Shown here in pieces: positions 1 through 6,153 of a stretch of 12,210 bases of DNA. Position 1 is the stretch's first letter. The number at the start of each line of letters is the position of its first letter. The translations under genes were made by a program, and so were the position numbers. The notes under the pieces were generated by a model. It saw only the letters and a program-made list of their open reading frames with translations. It ran no database searches and was not told the DNA's origin. The stretch is from Alphaproteobacteria bacterium (GTDB taxonomy: Bacteria; Pseudomonadota; Alphaproteobacteria; Sphingomonadales; Sphingomonadaceae), in assembly GCA_028293055.1 (NCBI GenBank), contig JAQGLD010000207.1, positions 1 to 12,210 of the forward strand, written 5' to 3'.

Positions 1-38
1 GTTTCTGTTATGTTCTCCTAGGACCAGGGAGGATCGCC

Positions 39-677
39 ATGACAGACTCACTCACCTTCTACACCAACCCGATGTCGCGTGGACGGATCACGCGCTGGAT
101 GCTGGAGGAGATCGGCCAGCCCTACGAGACGGTGGTGCTCGAATATGCCGCCGACATGAAGGGGCCGGACTATCTGGCGATCAACCCGATGGGCAAGGTC
201 CCGGCGATCAAGCACGGCGACACGGTGGTCACGGAAGGTGCCGCGATCTGCGCCTATCTCGCCGATGCCTTTCCTGATTCCGGCCTTGCCCCGCCGCCGG
301 GCGACCCGCTCCGCGGACCTTATTATCGCTGGCTGTTCTTCGCCGCCGGCCCGGTCGAGGCTGCGGTCACCGCCAAGTCACTCGGCCTGCTTGCCCCGCC
401 GGACAAGAAGATGATGGCCGGCTATGGCAGCTTCGAGGACACGATCGACACGCTCGAAACCGCCGTCTCCAAGGGGCCCTATATCTGCGGCGCGCAGTTC
501 ACCGCCGCCGATGTCTATGTCGGATCGCAGATCGGCTGGGGAATGATGTTCGGCTCGATCGACAAACGCCCAGCCTTCGAGGACTATTTCGGGCGGATCG
601 GCAGCCGGCCGGCGGCGGTCAGGGCTCGCGAGATAGACGACGCGCTGATCGCGGCGAAGAAAGCGGCTGAAGGATAA
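39..677 (+). CDS. Glutathione S-transferase family protein
   Basis: The product is 212 residues, the usual length of a cytosolic GST. Residues 1-80 form a thioredoxin-like domain. Ser13 lies in NPMSRGR, where the glutathione-activating Ser/Cys normally sits. NPMGKVPAI holds the expected cis-proline (Pro55), and the EG pair at 66-67 matches the usual glutathione gamma-glutamyl contact. Residues 90-205 are helical, with FTAADVYVG fitting the conserved N-capping element of the C-terminal domain. The family conjugates glutathione to electrophiles or reduces and isomerises substrates in the cytosol; the substrate here cannot be read. The start is supported by GGGAGG six to seven bases before the ATG. 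The gene is followed by an inverted-repeat element and a convergent gene, so it is probably the last gene of its transcript; its promoter may lie left of the window. Confidence 0.93.
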   Translation: MTDSLTFYTNPMSRGRITRWMLEEIGQPYETVVLEYAADMKGPDYLAINPMGKVPAIKHGDTVVTEGAAICAYLADAFPDSGLAPPPGDPLRGPYYRWLFFAAGPVEAAVTAKSLGLLAPPDKKMMAGYGSFEDTIDTLETAVSKGPYICGAQFTAADVYVGSQIGWGMMFGSIDKRPAFEDYFGRIGSRPAAVRAREIDDALIAAKKAAEG

Positions 678-687
678 TCGACGCGGT

Positions 688-803
688 CGTCATCCCGGCG
701 CAGGCCGGGATCTCGGTGGCATGAGGCGCAGGACTCCCGGCGCAAGCGTCTCCTGAGGCCATAGCGTGTCTCCGCGAGTTCCGGCCTTCGCCGGGATGAC
801 GGG
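688..803. repeat. Imperfect inverted-repeat element between convergent genes
   Basis: Left arm 688-714 (CGTCATCCCGGCG, then CAGGCCGGGATCTC) and right arm 776-802 are reverse complements apart from one base change and about a one-base indel plus a mismatch. The middle (about 733-746) holds a third partial copy, ACTCCCGGCGCAAG. Elements built around TCATCCCGGCG and its complement are common dispersed intergenic repeats in sphingomonads and other alphaproteobacteria (recalled, not searched). It lies exactly between the convergent GST and membrane-protein genes, so the transcript in either direction could fold into a long hairpin and act as a terminator or mRNA-end stabiliser. There is no T-tract on either side. 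Confidence 0.75.
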
Positions 804-815
804 AGCCCTATCCAG

Positions 816-1211
816 TCACTTCAGGAACCAGGCGGTCGCTGCGGCGATGAGGAGCAGCTTCGCGAGCCAGCCCGCGGCGTGGCTCGCGGTGACGCGATGG
901 TCGACGCGAATGAACATCGCATTGGCGATCAGCATAGGCAGCGGAGCGATCAGCCAGATCATCGCCGCGAGCTTGAGCGCGCCGCGCAAATCGGTCTGGT
1001 GCGTCTTCCAGGCGAGCAGGACGAAGCCCGCGGAGCTGACCAGGCACAGCGCCTGTGCCGCGGCGATCCGCATCCGTTCGTCGCTGCCGCTTCGCCACGT
1101 ATCGGGAGTAAGCTGGTAGCGATCATGGAAGATCACGCCGGCGAACAGCCAGTCGGCTAGCGAGCCAAGCAGCGCCCCGACCAAAGCAGCCCAAAGCAGG
1201 TTGAGATTCAT
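816..1211 (-). CDS. Small four-helix membrane protein, DUF1761-like
   Basis: The product is 131 residues with four predicted membrane helices, at roughly 4-27, 50-67, 78-100 and 109-129. The N-terminal LWAALVGALLGSLADWLFAG followed by a short polar loop resembles the DUF1761 type of small integral membrane protein; that assignment is by pattern and tentative. No catalytic motif is visible and the function is unknown. The start is well supported by GGGAGG six bases upstream of the ATG. It lies just downstream of the terminator of the Bax-inhibitor-like gene, so it probably has its own weak promoter in 1212-1251 or depends on read-through. It ends convergently with the GST gene at the inverted-repeat element. 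Confidence 0.8.
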   Translation of the reverse strand: MNLNLLWAALVGALLGSLADWLFAGVIFHDRYQLTPDTWRSGSDERMRIAAAQALCLVSSAGFVLLAWKTHQTDLRGALKLAAMIWLIAPLPMLIANAMFIRVDHRVTASHAAGWLAKLLLIAAATAWFLK

Positions 1212-1251
1212 CCAGCGCCTCCCTGTCTGGTCTCATAGCATGGCGACGGGC

Positions 1252-1289
1252 GGCAAAAAAGAAAGGGCCCGGCATCGCTGCCGGGCCCT
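1252..1289 (-). terminator. Rho-independent terminator of the Bax-inhibitor-like gene
   Basis: A perfect 10-bp stem (1264-1273 with 1280-1289, AGGGCCCGGC paired to its complement) closes a six-base loop. On the minus strand the stem is followed by TTTCTTTTTTG. It starts 27 bases after the stop codon of the gene at 1316-2068. Confidence 0.92.
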
Positions 1290-1315
1290 CCCCGATTTCC
1301 GTACCGAAGCTGGAC

Positions 1316-2068
1316 TCAGCGGCGATCGCCGAACAATCGCAGCAGGAACATGAACATGTTGATGAAGTCGAGATAGAGCTTGAGCGCACCCATCACCGCG
1401 CTCTTCGCCGCCAGCTCGCTGTCGCCGCGGACGGTGAAGTAGATGCTCTTGATCGTCTGCGTGTCGTAGGCGGTAAGGCCGGCGAAGAGCAGCACTCCGA
1501 TCACGCTGATCGCGAAGCCCATCGGGCCGCTCGGAATGAACATGTTGATGACCATTGCCACGAGCAGGCCGACCAGGCCGATCAGCAGGAAACTGCCCAT
1601 GCCGCTCAGGTCGCGCTTGGTCGTGTAGCCCCACAGGCTGAGGCTTGCGAAGCCCGCGGCGGTCGCGAAGAAGGTCGATGCGACCGACGAGGCGGTGTAG
1701 ACCAGAAGCACCGTCGACAGAGACGCTCCGAGCAAAGCGGCGTAGAGCCAGAAGACGGCCTTGGCCGTGGTCGATGACATCCGGTTGATGCCGAAGCTCA
1801 GCCAGAAGACCAGGCCGAGCGGCGCGAGCATCACGATCCAGGCCAGCGGCGAGGCGCGACCGGTGGCCGGGTCGAACAGCGAATAGACCGCTCCGCTCTG
1901 AACCATGAGCAATGCGACGATTCCGGTGAGCAGCACCCCGGACGTCATGTAATTGTAGACCGACAGCATGTAGGACCGCAGCCCCGCATCCACTGCGACG
2001 CCTCTCGCACCAGCCGCGACGGACGGATCGGCCGCCAGGTTCAGGCGAGGGTCGAAACCGTTAGCCAT
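1316..2068 (-). CDS. Bax inhibitor-1/YccA (TMBIM) family membrane protein
   Basis: The product is 250 residues of which most form about seven membrane helices, the standard size and topology of bacterial BI-1/YccA proteins. The typical C-terminal features are present: AYDTQTIK in the sixth helix region and LYLDFINMF in the last. Their aspartates correspond to the pair that forms the pH-sensitive latch of the calcium-leak homologue YetJ. In E. coli YccA instead modulates the FtsH protease; which role applies here is unknown. The frame stays open 40 codons further upstream, but I chose the ATG at 2068 because AGGAGA lies about eight bases before it and MANGFDPR is a normal family N-terminus. 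A candidate promoter sits at 2109-2137 and a strong terminator follows. Confidence 0.92.
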   Translation of the reverse strand: MANGFDPRLNLAADPSVAAGARGVAVDAGLRSYMLSVYNYMTSGVLLTGIVALLMVQSGAVYSLFDPATGRASPLAWIVMLAPLGLVFWLSFGINRMSSTTAKAVFWLYAALLGASLSTVLLVYTASSVASTFFATAAGFASLSLWGYTTKRDLSGMGSFLLIGLVGLLVAMVINMFIPSGPMGFAISVIGVLLFAGLTAYDTQTIKSIYFTVRGDSELAAKSAVMGALKLYLDFINMFMFLLRLFGDRR

Positions 2069-2108
2069 GAAAATCTCTCCTTTGCCGGCAAAGTCCGCCG
2101 GTCTCCGC

Positions 2109-2137
2109 AATATCGGGGCCATGGCCGGAACATTCAA
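2109..2137 (-). promoter_or_regulatory. Candidate sigma-70 promoter for the Bax-inhibitor-like gene
   Basis: On the minus strand TTGAAT (2132-2137) and GATATT (2109-2114) are separated by exactly 17 bases. The predicted transcript start would be about 34 bases upstream of the ATG at 2068. It rests on consensus matching only. Confidence 0.4.
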
Positions 2138-2182
2138 GCAAAAGCGGTGCCGCCAGGCCTCGTCTCTCGTTACGTCTACGCA

Positions 2183-2716
2183 ATGCACCGCCTGTTCGTC
2201 GCCATCCGCCCGCCCCGCGCGATCCGCGAACGCCTGATCGGCCTGATGGGCGGCGTCTCAGGCGCGCGCTGGCTGAGCGACGATCAGATCCATCTCACCC
2301 TGCGCTTCATCGGCGAAGTCGACCGGCATCTTGCCAGCGATGTGCACGCCGCACTCGGCTCCATCCATCATCCCGCCTTCGAGATCGCGCTCGACGGCAT
2401 GCACGTCTTCGACCGCCGCGGCGAACCGGTGACCCTGTGGGTGGGCGCCACACCGCACGAATCGCTCCGCGCGCTTCACAAGAAGGTCGACCAGGCCTGT
2501 CTGCTGGCCGGAATCGCGCCCGACCGGAGAACCTTTCTACCGCACATCACCATAGCCCGGCTGGGCCGCGGCTCCGGCCCGATCACCTCCGCGCTCGAAA
2601 ATTCGGGCGGAGTCACGAGCGAGAGGTTCACCGTCCGCGACTTCTGCCTGTACGAGAGCGACCTGACCCCGGACGGGCCGATCTACACTTTGGTAGAGCG
2701 CTATTCGCTCGATTGA
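2183..2716 (+). CDS. thpR: RNA 2',3'-cyclic phosphodiesterase (2'-5' RNA ligase family)
   Basis: The product is 177 residues with the two HxT motifs that define the 2H phosphoesterase fold: HLTL at 37-40 and HITI at 121-124, followed by the typical AR. The family opens 2',3'-cyclic phosphate ends of RNA and can ligate tRNA halves in vitro through a 2'-5' linkage; the protein is cytosolic. Family proteins begin MxRLFVAI, so the ATG at 2183 is preferred over the in-frame GTG at 2147. Neither start has an obvious Shine-Dalgarno sequence, so translation may be weak or leaderless. The gene is divergent from the Bax-inhibitor-like gene, and its stop lies three bases from the stop of the convergent kinase gene, leaving no room for a separate terminator. 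Confidence 0.92.
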   Translation: MHRLFVAIRPPRAIRERLIGLMGGVSGARWLSDDQIHLTLRFIGEVDRHLASDVHAALGSIHHPAFEIALDGMHVFDRRGEPVTLWVGATPHESLRALHKKVDQACLLAGIAPDRRTFLPHITIARLGRGSGPITSALENSGGVTSERFTVRDFCLYESDLTPDGPIYTLVERYSLD

Positions 2717-2719
2717 GGG

Positions 2720-3526
2720 TCAGGCCCCGGCGGCTTTGAGCAGCCGATCGACCATTCCGGCATAGGTGGCTCCGAACAGCCGAAGGTGAACCAGGGCGGG
2801 GAAGAGCTGGTAGATGGGGCGGCGGTCTTCCCAGCCAGGCTCGGTCGAATAGGCCTCCCAGAATTCGGGCGGCGGAGTGTCGAACAGGCTCAGCATCGCC
2901 AGATCGACCTCGCAATGGCCGAAATAGCAGGCTGGATCGATCAGTGCAGCAAGCTGGCCTCCCGAGACCAGGATGTTGCCGCTCCACAGGTCGCCATGGA
3001 GCCAGGCCGCGGGCGGATCGACCGGGAGCCGGTCGGCTAGCGTGGCGACGAGCCGCTCGACCCGCTCGCGCCACGGACGGTCGAGCACTGCGGCGGTGTT
3101 GAGCAAGCGCTGCTCGCCCCACCAGGTCGGCCAGCCGCAGCGCTGGCGGTTGTCGAGCTCGACAGTTCCGAGCCGATAATTGACCGGCCAGCCATAATGT
3201 TCGTCTCCCATCGCGTGCAGCTTGCGCAACGCGGAGCCGATGCTGCTCCACGCCGCGGGGCTGAACACGGCATCGTTGACGATGCGCTCGAGGATCAGGA
3301 CCCTGTCATATTCGGCCTCGACCCGCGGCGCCGGGATGCCGGCGCCGAGCAAGGCACGAAGCATTGCCGCCTCGGTTGCGACCGCCGCGCCGCCCTTGGC
3401 GACGACGGCCGAGCCGTCTGGCCGCGGCACGAGCAGGATTTCCGAGAGATCGCCGCCGGCAATCCGCTCCAGCCGCTCTTCGGCGACGCCGGTCAAACCG
3501 GCGACCCGGCGAGCGAACCCGCTCAC
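2720..3526 (-). CDS. Fructosamine/ketosamine 3-kinase family protein
   Basis: The product is 268 residues, slightly shorter than the usual about 290. It has a protein-kinase-like fold with an ATP lysine at K44 (VVAKGG), a GWPVNYRLGT stretch typical of fructosamine kinases, the catalytic loop LHGDLWSGN (176-184, catalytic D179) and the metal-binding IDPACYFGHCEVD (from 196). Bacterial members phosphorylate ribulosamines and erythrulosamines attached to amines, making an unstable product that releases the free amine, which repairs glycated molecules. It starts at a GTG overlapping the stop of the phosphatase gene by four bases (GTGA), so the two are translationally coupled. This is the last gene of the ugd-sodC-phosphatase-kinase cluster and ends against thpR. 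Confidence 0.92.
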   Translation of the reverse strand: MSGFARRVAGLTGVAEERLERIAGGDLSEILLVPRPDGSAVVAKGGAAVATEAAMLRALLGAGIPAPRVEAEYDRVLILERIVNDAVFSPAAWSSIGSALRKLHAMGDEHYGWPVNYRLGTVELDNRQRCGWPTWWGEQRLLNTAAVLDRPWRERVERLVATLADRLPVDPPAAWLHGDLWSGNILVSGGQLAALIDPACYFGHCEVDLAMLSLFDTPPPEFWEAYSTEPGWEDRRPIYQLFPALVHLRLFGATYAGMVDRLLKAAGA

Positions 3527-3987
3527 CGCGCGGCGATCCTGTTCGCCAGCGCCCGGGCGCCGTCGACGACATCGTTCCAGGCCGTGTCGAAATCCGACTC
3601 CTCGCCATAATAAGGGTCGGCGACAGCTTCGCCCTCGCGGCCCTCGACATGGTCCAGCAGCAGCGACAGCCTTGCCCGGCTTCCCGCAGGCTGGATCCGT
3701 TTCAACCCGGCAAGATTGTCGCGGTCGAGCGCGACGATATGGTCGAAGCGGTCGAAATCCCTCGCCTCGACCAGGCGAGCCCGAAACCGCGCTATGTCGG
3801 CACCGTTGCGCCTCGCGGCCGCGATCGCCCGGCGATCGGGCGGCTGGCCGACATGCCAGTCCCCAGTGCCCGCCGAATCGACCTCGACATCGAGGCCGAG
3901 GCGCTCCGCCTCGGCACGCAAAGCAGCCTCGGCGAGCGGCGAACGGCAGATATTGCCGAGGCAGACGAAGAGGATCCGGACGGTCAC
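3523..3987 (-). CDS. Low-molecular-weight protein-tyrosine-phosphatase family protein
   Basis: The product is 154 residues, the normal family length. The phosphate-binding loop CLGNICRS starts at Cys9, the nucleophile, with Arg15 closing the C(x)5R motif. The general-acid Asp124 lies in ADPYYG near the C-terminus. SAGTGDWHVGQPPD (38-51) is another family signature. The start is the GTG at 3987, 16 bases after the sodC stop, with a modest GGCAGG ribosome site. The frame is open much further upstream, but that part overlaps sodC out of frame. Family members dephosphorylate tyrosines, including in UDP-glucose dehydrogenases and polysaccharide kinases. A subset paired with fructosamine kinases instead appears to act on sugar phosphates. 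Coupling to the kinase gene favours the second role, and the presence of ugd keeps the first open. Confidence 0.93.
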   Translation of the reverse strand: MTVRILFVCLGNICRSPLAEAALRAEAERLGLDVEVDSAGTGDWHVGQPPDRRAIAAARRNGADIARFRARLVEARDFDRFDHIVALDRDNLAGLKRIQPAGSRARLSLLLDHVEGREGEAVADPYYGEESDFDTAWNDVVDGARALANRIAAR

Positions 3988-4003
3988 GTCGCCTGCCGCG
4001 GGC

Positions 4004-4537
4004 TCAGCCGCGCGACAGGATTCCGCAGGCAATTCGCGGGCCCGAATTGCCGGACGGATCGGTGCGGTAGTCGTCGGCCTGGGCGTGAACGACGATCGCG
4101 GCGCCGTCCGCGTCGAGCAAGGGATTGGCGCCGCCGCGAAGCGACGCCTCTCCGATCGCATAATCGACGCTGCCATGGCCGGAGGCATCGACGACGAGAT
4201 TGGGCAAATCGCCCATATGCGCGCCCTGCGGGTTGTCGCGGCCATGCTGGCGCCCGCTCGGATTCCAGTGCGTGCCAGCGGTGGTGAAGCCCGGCGCCTC
4301 GCACAGACCGGTCGCGTGGACATGAATGCCGTACGTGCCGGCGGCCAGTCCGGCAGAATCGACATGGACTCGGATCGATCCGCCTTCATCGCGCAACGCG
4401 GCCGCTGCGACGATCCGTCCGCCCGCGTCGCGTATCTCGGCGCGGGCCCCATCCGCGCCCTGTGGCGCCGGAGTCGTCGTGCAGCCAAGGCTAGCAAGAA
4501 ACAAGGCGGCCATAAGGGGAAACGAAGCGGCTTTCAT
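4004..4537 (-). CDS. sodC: Cu/Zn superoxide dismutase, exported, probable lipoprotein
   Basis: The product is 177 residues. Copper ligands are H72, H74, H90 and H151; zinc ligands are H90, H98, H107 and D110. The disulfide pair is C79-C171 and the active-site arginine is R168, so all metal and catalytic residues are present. It converts superoxide to oxygen and peroxide outside the cytoplasm. The N-terminus MKAASFPLMAALFLASLGC is a short signal sequence ending at Cys19, which suggests a lipoprotein, although Ser at position -3 makes the lipobox unusual. The ATG at 4537 is chosen over longer in-frame starts because GGGAGA lies seven bases upstream and the signal peptide begins there. It follows ugd by 38 bases and precedes the phosphatase by 16, which suggests one transcript. 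Confidence 0.95.
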   Translation of the reverse strand: MKAASFPLMAALFLASLGCTTTPAPQGADGARAEIRDAGGRIVAAAALRDEGGSIRVHVDSAGLAAGTYGIHVHATGLCEAPGFTTAGTHWNPSGRQHGRDNPQGAHMGDLPNLVVDASGHGSVDYAIGEASLRGGANPLLDADGAAIVVHAQADDYRTDPSGNSGPRIACGILSRG

Positions 4538-4575
4538 GTCTTTCTCCCAGCATTCGGCCCAGCCGCTTGGTGATT

Positions 4576-5889
4576 CTATGCGCGGGCGGGTCTTCCGATT
4601 CCGAACCAGCGAAGTCCGGCTTCCTCGACATCTTCGGGGGGATAGACGTTGCGAAGGTCGACGAAAAGCGGCTGCGCCATCGTCCGCGCCAGCCGCCTGA
4701 GGTCCAGCGCGCGAAGCTCGTCCCATTCGGTGACCAGCACCACCGCATCGGCTTGTTCGGCCGCGAGATACGGATTGTCGAAGAAATCCACTCCCGGCAT
4801 CATCGGCCTCGCCTGATCGATCCCTTCCGGATCGTACCCGCGGACATTCGCCCCGGCATCCTGGAGCGCGCGAACGATGCTGAGCGATGGTGCGTCGCGC
4901 ATGTCATCCGTATTGGGCTTGAAGGTGAGACCGAGCAGGGCGACTGTACGGCCGCGCGCCTCGCCGCCGAGCGCCTGGACGACCTTCCTGCCCATCGCGC
5001 GCTTGCGCGTGTCGTTGACCTTCACCACCGATTCCACGATCCGCAGCGGCGCCTGATGATCCTCCGCGGTCTTGAGCAAGGCCAGCGTGTCCTTGGGAAA
5101 GCAGGAGCCCCCATAGCCTGGGCCGGCGTGGAGGAATTTGCCGCCGATGCGATTGTCGAGGCCAATTCCGCGAGCGACGTCCTGGACCTCTGCGCCGACC
5201 GCCTCGCACAGATCGGCGATCTCGTTGATGAACGTGATCTTGGTCGCGAGGAAGGCATTGGCCGCATATTTAATCAGCTCGGCGGTGCGCCGGCTGGTGA
5301 ACAACAAGGGAGCCTTGTTGAGATAGAGCGGGCGGTAGATTTCCCGCATCACTTCTTCCGCCTCGGCATTTTCGGTGCCGAGAACGATCCGGTCGGGTCG
5401 CTTGAAATCCTCGATAGCAGCGCCCTCGCGGAGGAATTCGGGGTTGGAGACCACCCAGGCGACGGCGTCGGGCGCGGTCTCGCGGATGATCCGCTCGACC
5501 TCGTCGCCGGTGCCGACCGGCACGGTCGACTTGGTGACCACGACCGCCGGCTTTCGCAGCGCACGGGCGATCTCCTCGGTCGCCCCGAACACGTAGGACA
5601 GGTCCGCGTGACCGTCGCCGCGGCGCGACGGGGTCCCGACCGCGATGAACACGGCATCGGCATCGGCCACTGCGGTCGGAAGATCTGTGGTGAAGCAAAG
5701 CCGGCCGCCGCGCACATTGCTCGCGACCAGCCGGTCGAGCCCTGGTTCGAAGATCGGCATCACGCCGTTGCGGAGCGCCTCGATCTTCGATTCGTCCTTG
5801 TCGACGCAGACCACGTCGTGGCCGAAGTCGGAGAAACAGGCACCCGACACCAGTCCGACATATCCAGTGCCGATCATCGCAATGCGCAT
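4576..5889 (-). CDS. ugd: UDP-glucose 6-dehydrogenase
   Basis: The product is 437 residues, the standard length. The NAD-binding Rossmann motif GTGYVG is at 7-12, with the acidic VD ending the second strand at 29-30. The catalytic region GPGYGGSCFPKDT carries the nucleophile Cys263, Lys207 and Asn211 lie in the helix linking the domains, and NPEFLREG is at 149-156. The enzyme oxidises UDP-glucose to UDP-glucuronate in two NAD-dependent steps, supplying uronic acid for capsule, exopolysaccharide or glycolipid. The start is supported by GGGGG just upstream of the ATG. No glycosyltransferase or export gene is adjacent. It is the first gene of the minus-strand cluster with sodC, the phosphatase and the kinase. 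Confidence 0.97.
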   Translation of the reverse strand: MRIAMIGTGYVGLVSGACFSDFGHDVVCVDKDESKIEALRNGVMPIFEPGLDRLVASNVRGGRLCFTTDLPTAVADADAVFIAVGTPSRRGDGHADLSYVFGATEEIARALRKPAVVVTKSTVPVGTGDEVERIIRETAPDAVAWVVSNPEFLREGAAIEDFKRPDRIVLGTENAEAEEVMREIYRPLYLNKAPLLFTSRRTAELIKYAANAFLATKITFINEIADLCEAVGAEVQDVARGIGLDNRIGGKFLHAGPGYGGSCFPKDTLALLKTAEDHQAPLRIVESVVKVNDTRKRAMGRKVVQALGGEARGRTVALLGLTFKPNTDDMRDAPSLSIVRALQDAGANVRGYDPEGIDQARPMMPGVDFFDNPYLAAEQADAVVLVTEWDELRALDLRRLARTMAQPLFVDLRNVYPPEDVEEAGLRWFGIGRPARA

Positions 5890-5960
5890 TCAATCCCCCG
5901 ACCAGAGCATCGTACCCGCATGCGAACAAAGGTTCGGCGCAAGCGACGCGACATTAGAGC

Positions 5961-5995
5961 CTGAAGCAGCGCGACGTCGTCGCACGCTGCTTCAG
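5961..5995. repeat. Perfect 11-bp inverted repeat upstream of ugd
   Basis: CTGAAGCAGCG (5961-5971) and its exact reverse complement (5985-5995) flank a 13-base centre that itself can pair (CGAC at 5972-5975 with GTCG at 5979-5982). No T-tract follows on either strand, so it is not a classical terminator. It lies about 70 bases upstream of the ugd start and beyond the ompA-like terminator. It could be a 5' UTR hairpin, an operator or a dispersed repeat. Confidence 0.6.
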
Positions 5996-6077
5996 ATGGG
6001 CTGGCGGCGGCTTAGCCCCTGGCCGTTCGGACCGACAAGCTCTTTCGCCCGCACTGCGGCGTTCGGGTGGCGCACGC

Positions 6078-6110
6078 AAAAAAGAAGGGGCCGGTCCGAA
6101 GACCGACCCC
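6078..6110 (-). terminator. Rho-independent terminator of the OmpA-family gene
   Basis: A ten-pair stem (6087-6096 with 6101-6110, one G-T wobble) is closed by a TTCG tetraloop on the minus strand and followed by TTCTTTTTTG. It lies 43 bases after the stop of the gene at 6154-7284. Confidence 0.93.
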
Positions 6111-6153
6111 CTCTATTCGAAGCGCTTTCCGCCGAGGCGGAAGCGAGATCGTC

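Noticed and set aside
766..1119. An open frame starting SPRVPAFAGMTG inside the inverted repeat
   Set aside because: This peptide is a known kind of artefact of the dispersed repeat, and the frame lies antisense to the membrane-protein gene.
4567..5964. A 465-codon open frame on the + strand opposite ugd
   Set aside because: It mirrors ugd exactly, has no ribosome site or domain, and such antisense frames are usual in GC-rich genes.
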